Shown here piece by piece: positions 4,695 through 7,520 of a stretch of 7,520 bases of DNA. Below the pieces are notes generated by a model. That model was not told the origin of the DNA. It did not search any database and was given only the letters and a program-made list of their open reading frames with translations. This stretch comes from an uncultured Lachnospiraceae bacterium (lineage in GTDB: Bacteria > Bacillota > Clostridia > Lachnospirales > Lachnospiraceae). The translations under genes were made by a program, and so were the position numbers. Each line of letters opens with the position of its first letter. Position 1 is the first letter of the stretch. The stretch is taken from the NCBI GenBank assembly GCA_905236615.1, contig CAJORC010000110.1:1-7520 (forward strand), written 5' to 3'.

Positions 4695-5228
4695 ATGGAA
4701 AATAATATAAATATGGAACTCATGAAAAAGATGATGGTATTCACACGAAAGGCGCATGGACACAGACCGCCAGAGCCTCCATTTGGAGAGCATGGTCATT
4801 GCGACCACAGACCACCAGAACCACCATTTGGAGAGCCAGGACATCACGGCCACAGACCACCAGAACCGTCTTTTGGAGGGCCAGGGCATCATGGATTCAG
4901 ACCCCCTCTTTCAAGAGAGCGCCTTCTTGTAGAAATGGCAGAATGCCCTGAGGGAATCAGGCAGAAAGACCTGATGGAAAAACTTCATATAGGACAGTCA
5001 TCTACTTCCGAGCTGATCAATAAGCTTGAAGATGACGGATACATCGAGAGAAAGGTAGATGAGTCTGATAAGCGGGCAACTCTTCTTTTTCTGACAGATA
5101 AGGGACAGGCAAGGGCTGCTGAAGTGGCTGATGAGAGAGCAGCAATGTTTGATGATATGTTCTCCAAGCTCTCAGATGAAGAAAAGCAGACATTATCTGA
5201 TCTTTTGGACAAACTGCTTGCTGAATAA
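4695..5228 (+). CDS. MarR-family transcriptional regulator with His-rich repeats
   Basis: This 177-residue protein has a MarR winged helix in its C-terminal two thirds. RERLLVEMAECPEGIRQKDL is followed by the recognition helix in IGQSSTSELINKLEDDGYI, then the wing with DESDKRATLLFLTDKG (the classic D-x-R-x-x-x-x-x-LT-x-x-G pattern) and the dimer helices to the end. An unusual segment is inserted between the short first helix (about 7-19) and the rest. It comprises three tandem 15-residue units (23-37, 38-52, 53-67) of HRPPEPPFGEPGHHG type plus the start of a fourth. Ten histidines and one cysteine lie between residues 21 and 66, which suggests binding of Ni, Zn, Co or Cu, although this is inference. 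The start is set by GGAGG (4684-4688), six bases before ATG. The unit has its own promoter between two operators, so it almost certainly represses itself. No transporter or efflux gene adjoins it, so any other targets lie elsewhere. Confidence 0.88.
   Translation: MENNINMELMKKMMVFTRKAHGHRPPEPPFGEHGHCDHRPPEPPFGEPGHHGHRPPEPSFGGPGHHGFRPPLSRERLLVEMAECPEGIRQKDLMEKLHIGQSSTSELINKLEDDGYIERKVDESDKRATLLFLTDKGQARAAEVADERAAMFDDMFSKLSDEEKQTLSDLLDKLLAE
4761..4907 (+). repeat. 45-bp tandem repeats inside the MarR gene
   Basis: Three in-frame copies of 45 bases start at 4761, 4806 and 4851, with 12 bases of a fourth at 4896. Each begins CACAGACC and carries CAGA..CC..TTTGGAG, with differences spread along each unit. 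Copies two and three are closest at their 5' ends. The copy number may vary between strains by slippage, which would change the number of histidines in the protein without breaking the frame. Confidence 0.85.
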
Positions 5229-5264
5229 AAAAATAGTGTAGACAAATTGTAGACTTATTGTTAA

Positions 5265-5293
5265 TTTTCAACCGTTTTTAGGCATGATATTAT
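5265..5293 (+). promoter_or_regulatory. Predicted promoter of the DUF5688 gene
   Basis: TTTTCA (5265-5270, 4/6) and TATTAT (5288-5293, 4/6) are spaced by 17 bases, with the TG of an extended -10 at 5285-5286. A second candidate -10, TATAAT, overlaps at 5294-5299 but lacks a -35. Transcription would start near 5300 and give a structured leader of about 180 bases. Confidence 0.4.
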
Positions 5294-5297
5294 TATA

Positions 5298-5352
5298 ATG
5301 CGCCAAGCGATATGAGATACGAAAAACACATATCGCGGGGCGTATTTCTTTT
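5298..5352 (+). terminator. Two-tier hairpin with T-rich tail between the MarR and DUF5688 genes
   Basis: An outer stem ATGCGCC (5298-5304)/GGCGTAT (5339-5345, one G-U) encloses a perfect inner stem CGATATG (5308-5314)/CATATCG (5329-5335) across an AAG/CGG internal loop. TTTCTTTT follows at 5345-5352. It is well placed to terminate the MarR transcript about 70 bases after its stop. It also begins almost exactly at the predicted start of the DUF5688 transcript, where it would work as an attenuator or a stabilising 5' hairpin. Confidence 0.5.
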
Positions 5353-5415
5353 GCAAAAGAATTAGATCCTTCTTTCAAATTCAATAAAGACATTTGGTGC
5401 GTTTATTCACTTAGG

Positions 5416-5449
5416 GCATCGGTTTCCGGGGCGTCACGGAGGCTGGTGC
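5416..5449 (+). promoter_or_regulatory. Second leader hairpin ahead of the DUF5688 gene
   Basis: GCATC (5416-5420) pairs with GGTGC (5445-5449), and TTTCCG (5423-5428) with CGGAGG (5437-5442), using several G-U pairs. The CGGAGG in its 3' arm resembles a ribosome site but is 39 bases from the start codon. The true site GGAGG at 5472-5476 lies outside the hairpin. I see no known riboswitch core here. The remainder of 5353-5481 shows nothing else. Confidence 0.3.
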
Positions 5450-5481
5450 TTATTTAATTTCGGGAAAATTCGGAGGAAATC

Positions 5482-6660
5482 ATGGATAACTATAATACAA
5501 CAGATATGGAAAACTATGCTAAGAAGATGGATGAGAGGTTTGCAGACAAAGCTGCAGATAAGGCTGACTACCAGGAATTCAAGGAAAACTTCAAAGACCT
5601 TGTAGAAAAAACTTTTGAGGACAAGGGTATTCATGACATTGAGGTTGAGAACCGCCTTGTTGATAAGGTTAATGAGACCTATGATGCCTTCACAGTAAAA
5701 CACACTGGCTCAGACGTTGGCGTTAACATCAGCGTTAGTGAGGCTTATTCCAAATACATTTGGGAGGATGCAGATCTTAATAATATCGCATCTGTAATGG
5801 TGGATAGAACTGTGGAGGCTCTTCAGAATGCACCCTCAATCAGCAATGGCATAAATGATATCCAGAACTACGATGTCATGAAGAACAAGCTGGTCATGGA
5901 GGTCGTTTCTGCAGAGGCTAACGCAGAACTCCTTGAGACGATTCCTCATAAAGATATAGAGGACATGGCGGTTGTTTACCGCTTTGATGTTAAGGACATC
6001 GTTGGAGAAGGTGCAACAGTCATCGTGACCAACAAGATGCTCGACAACTACGGAGTCACACCAGAGCAGCTTCACGCAGATGCTGTAAAGAATGCTCCAG
6101 AGATCAGACCTATTGTAATTCAGGGCATGGCAGAGGTTCTTGCTAAGCAGATGGGAGTAGAAGACCTGGAGATGCTTGGCCTTAATATCCCACCGGAGCA
6201 GGAACAGATCTTTGTGGCTTCGGTTCCTGATAACGTTCATGGAGCAGGCGTGCTTGCTTATGAGGATTTTATGGATAAAGCGGCAGAAAGAGCTGGCGGC
6301 GATTTTTATATTCTCCCCAGCAGCATTCATGAGGTTCTTATCGTTCCAGATAACGGAATGATGGATCTTGCTTCCCTTGAGAACATGGTGAGGGAAGTGA
6401 ATGCAACGACTGTTGATCCGTCTGAAAAGCTTACTGACAATGTTTATCACTATGATTCAAAGGACAAGATCTTTGAGCTTGGTGAAAAGCACCTTCTCCG
6501 TGAGGCGGTAAAGGAGAGAAATGCTGAGATGGGCCAGAAGACTGAGGGGAAGAAATCCCTTCTAGGGGAGCTCAAGGCAGCAAAGGAAGAGGCATCAAAG
6601 CATCCTGAGAAGGATGTAATCGATAAAGGCACTAAGTCCAAAGGTGATGCTGCGCTTTGA
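5482..6660 (+). CDS. DUF5688-type protein, function unknown
   Basis: The 392-residue product matches what I know of the DUF5688 family, which is common in Lachnospiraceae and often on their mobile elements. The family-like parts are AYSKYIWEDADLNNIASVM (88-106), VIVTNKMLDNYGVTPEQL (180-197) and the strongly typical GGDFYILPSSIHEVLIVPDNG (272-292) near the end of the globular part. Residues about 343-392 form a lysine-rich, low-complexity tail. An acidic, helical N-terminal stretch (about 10-50) precedes the core. No signal peptide or membrane segment is present, and no catalytic motif is evident, so the biochemical role is unknown. The start is set by GGAGG (5472-5476), five bases before ATG. 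The gene stands alone between a structured leader and a strong terminator. The nearby conjugation genes make an element-associated role plausible. Confidence 0.82.
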   Translation: MDNYNTTDMENYAKKMDERFADKAADKADYQEFKENFKDLVEKTFEDKGIHDIEVENRLVDKVNETYDAFTVKHTGSDVGVNISVSEAYSKYIWEDADLNNIASVMVDRTVEALQNAPSISNGINDIQNYDVMKNKLVMEVVSAEANAELLETIPHKDIEDMAVVYRFDVKDIVGEGATVIVTNKMLDNYGVTPEQLHADAVKNAPEIRPIVIQGMAEVLAKQMGVEDLEMLGLNIPPEQEQIFVASVPDNVHGAGVLAYEDFMDKAAERAGGDFYILPSSIHEVLIVPDNGMMDLASLENMVREVNATTVDPSEKLTDNVYHYDSKDKIFELGEKHLLREAVKERNAEMGQKTEGKKSLLGELKAAKEEASKHPEKDVIDKGTKSKGDAAL

Positions 6661-6667
6661 TGAAAGG

Positions 6668-6683
6668 ACTGCAGGAGTGCAGT
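6668..6683 (+). repeat. Short perfect hairpin after the DUF5688 gene
   Basis: ACTGCA (6668-6673) and TGCAGT (6678-6683) pair around the loop GGAG, seven bases after the stop codon. There is no T-run, so it is not a terminator by itself. It may protect the 3' end of the message. Confidence 0.3.
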
Positions 6684-6720
6684 GTAGCAATCTGTATATC
6701 ACCAATGAAACCTTATATAG

Positions 6721-6764
6721 AATGGCGCTGGTCTGTGGTATATCCCGGACTGGTGCCATTTTTT
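6721..6764 (+). terminator. Intrinsic terminator after the DUF5688 gene
   Basis: AATGGCGCTGGTC (6721-6733) pairs with GACTGGTGCCATT (6748-6760) over 13 positions, three of them G-U, around a 14-base loop. T continues to 6764. It lies about 60 bases after the DUF5688 stop and 30 bases before the next gene, so the operon at 6794 must have a promoter within or beyond it or depend on read-through. I see no clear promoter in 6765-6793. Confidence 0.75.
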
Positions 6765-6793
6765 AGGGCATCAAACATTCAGGAGATGAAAAG

Positions 6794-7021
6794 ATGAGTA
6801 GAACCAGAGAAAAACAAAGAGCTAACAGGAAAAAGTATTCGGAAAGGCATGAGCTGAACTGTTCAAGATTCAGCTGTAAAGACCTGGATCCGATCCCGAC
6901 CGGGAATTTGAAGCCCCATAACTGTAAGACAGCCTGTCCTTACGGAGTCGGCAAGACATTCTGCTTCCCCTGCATGGGAAAGATCATGGATGAGCACAAT
7001 AAAAACAGAAAGGTGGCATGA
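6794..7021 (+). CDS. Small six-cysteine protein, probable zinc binder, unknown
   Basis: This 75-residue protein begins with a very basic stretch (SRTREKQRANRKK, 2-14). It then has six cysteines arranged as C23-x4-C28, C44-x3-C48 and C57-x2-C60, with His19 and His42 nearby. The pairs suggest one or two zinc sites and the basic start suggests nucleic-acid contact, but I recognise no named family. The start is chosen on AGGAG at 6781-6785, eight bases ahead of ATG 6794. Only one base separates its stop from the next gene, so the two are translationally coupled. As the first gene of the operon leading into the PcfB-like gene, it is likely part of the transfer or maintenance region of the element. 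Confidence 0.68.
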   Translation: MSRTREKQRANRKKYSERHELNCSRFSCKDLDPIPTGNLKPHNCKTACPYGVGKTFCFPCMGKIMDEHNKNRKVA

Positions 7022-7022
7022 G

Positions 7023-7448
7023 ATGGAAGAGCAGATAAATATTGAACTTGAGAAAAACCAGGACGACATAACTTCTTTTGAAGCATGGAAGGCTGTCTGT
7101 AGCCAGAGAAGAGGTGTGATAGTTGGCACAGCAGGAATAAAGAGATATATAGAGCTTCCGGGCATCAGGAACCTGATAGCTGATTTTGGTAAAAGCCTTT
7201 TGGGGAGACCTCTTGGCTCGGATTACCATATGATCTTCTCGGAGGCAGATCTTACTGCAGCAGAGACAGGACTTTATCTTGAGGGAGATGCACTTGTGAT
7301 AAAGACAAATGTGTTCGGAGAGATACTGCCTCTTACAAAGCAGGACCTGGAGATCATAACGTTTCTTTTTGAGAGAAGGACAGTGTTCCTTACTGATGAC
7401 TACGGGGTAAGTTTCCCGGCCATAGAGCTTGACAGAAGAGCAGCATGA
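7023..7448 (+). CDS. Hypothetical protein, 141 residues
   Basis: I do not recognise this family. From ATG 7023 the product is a soluble mixed alpha/beta protein with an acidic N-terminus (MEEQINIELEKNQDD). A middle part, RGVIVGTAGIKRYIELPGIRNLI, has a Gly-rich turn but is not a P-loop, and ILPLTKQDLEIITFLFERR near the end reads as a helix. It has one cysteine and no membrane segment. The frame extends to 6990, but that would overlap the previous gene by 32 bases without a ribosome site. ATG 7023 has AGGTGG (7011-7016) six bases ahead. It sits one base after the Cys-rich gene and 11 bases before the PcfB-like gene, so it is the middle of a compact operon and probably serves the conjugation module. 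Confidence 0.68.
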   Translation: MEEQINIELEKNQDDITSFEAWKAVCSQRRGVIVGTAGIKRYIELPGIRNLIADFGKSLLGRPLGSDYHMIFSEADLTAAETGLYLEGDALVIKTNVFGEILPLTKQDLEIITFLFERRTVFLTDDYGVSFPAIELDRRAA

Positions 7449-7459
7449 GGTAACTGCCT

Positions 7460-7520
7460 ATGAATGAAGAAGTATCACAGAAGACTGTCAGGTTTGCTAT
7501 AAATACTGGAAAGCTTACAG
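7460..7520 (+). CDS. pcfB: PcfB-like (DUF3801) conjugation protein, 5' part only
   Basis: Only the first 20 codons are in the window, starting MNEEVSQKTVRFAINTGKLT. This closely resembles the N-terminus of PcfB-family proteins (DUF3801), whose members begin with an acidic MNEEV-type start followed by T-V-x-x-A-I-x-x-(T/G)-x-K-L-T. PcfB of pCF10 is a relaxosome accessory protein that works with the relaxase PcfG and the coupling protein PcfC. In integrative elements of Clostridia a VirD4/TraG-type coupling gene usually follows. GAGG at 7447-7450, overlapping the previous stop, is a plausible ribosome site nine bases from ATG. The family call rests on a short stretch, so it is probable rather than certain. 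Confidence 0.6.
   Translation, partial: MNEEVSQKTVRFAINTGKLT

Noticed and set aside
4638..4892. 84-residue - strand frame with Trp/Ser-rich repeats
   Set aside because: The repeats are the antisense reading of the His/Pro repeats of the MarR gene, and the frame runs over the promoter and operator.
4761..4895. CRISPR-like regular repeats
   Set aside because: The units are directly adjacent without spacers, are in frame, and encode the His/Pro repeats of a protein.
5836..6450. 204-residue open frame on the - strand
   Set aside because: It lies wholly inside the DUF5688 gene, has no ribosome site, and its sequence looks like an antisense shadow (rich in Leu, His, Ser and Ile without domain pattern).
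6990..7022. Upstream extension of the 141-residue gene
   Set aside because: It overlaps the Cys-rich gene, and a good AGGTGG precedes ATG 7023 instead.

Overview
The window looks like part of a low-GC Firmicutes genome, most likely a gut or rumen Lachnospiraceae (Butyrivibrio or Pseudobutyrivibrio type). This rests on AT-rich spacers, strong AGGAGG ribosome binding sites, AGA/ATA-rich coding, a DUF5688-type protein and a His-rich MarR regulator of a kind I associate with that family. The organism is inferred, not proven. All recognisable genes are on the + strand. The right edge runs into the first codons of a PcfB-like (DUF3801) gene, so the window is probably the cargo/regulatory flank of an integrative conjugative element, just upstream of its transfer genes.

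Layout. (1) 1-590 has no convincing gene. It holds a possible 34-codon gene tail, then a run of well-formed hairpins between 57 and 370, an extended -10 promoter near 434-463, and a long leader. The leader ends in an 18-bp hairpin (543-590) that buries the Shine-Dalgarno of the next gene. (2) 592-2733 is a tight three-gene operon: a cytoplasmic serine hydrolase of the beta-lactamase/class C fold, an FMN nitroreductase and an HD-domain phosphohydrolase. (3) 2734-3043 is a leader region with a good -10 box and a hairpin that includes the ribosome site and start codon of a possible 30-residue leader peptide. An 86-residue unknown protein follows. (4) 3468-4511 encodes a regulator-like protein with an AraC-type DNA-binding domain at its N-terminal end and an unrecognised acidic helical C-terminal part. 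A clear terminator follows. (5) 4590-5228 is a self-contained unit. A near-consensus sigma-A promoter sits between two copies of a palindromic operator and drives a MarR-family repressor carrying three 15-residue His/Pro repeats, which suggests a metal-responsive autorepressor. (6) 5229-5481 is a structured leader, followed by a DUF5688 protein (5482-6660) and a strong terminator. (7) 6794 to the end is a tightly packed operon: a six-cysteine small protein, a 141-residue unknown protein, and the start of the PcfB-like gene.

How it fits together. The window contains several short independent units, each with its own promoter, leader structure or terminator, as is common in accessory DNA beside a conjugation module. 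The most unusual signals are regulatory: the hairpin-masked ribosome site ahead of the hydrolase operon, the paired operators and His-rich repeats of the MarR gene, and the dense structured region at the left edge.
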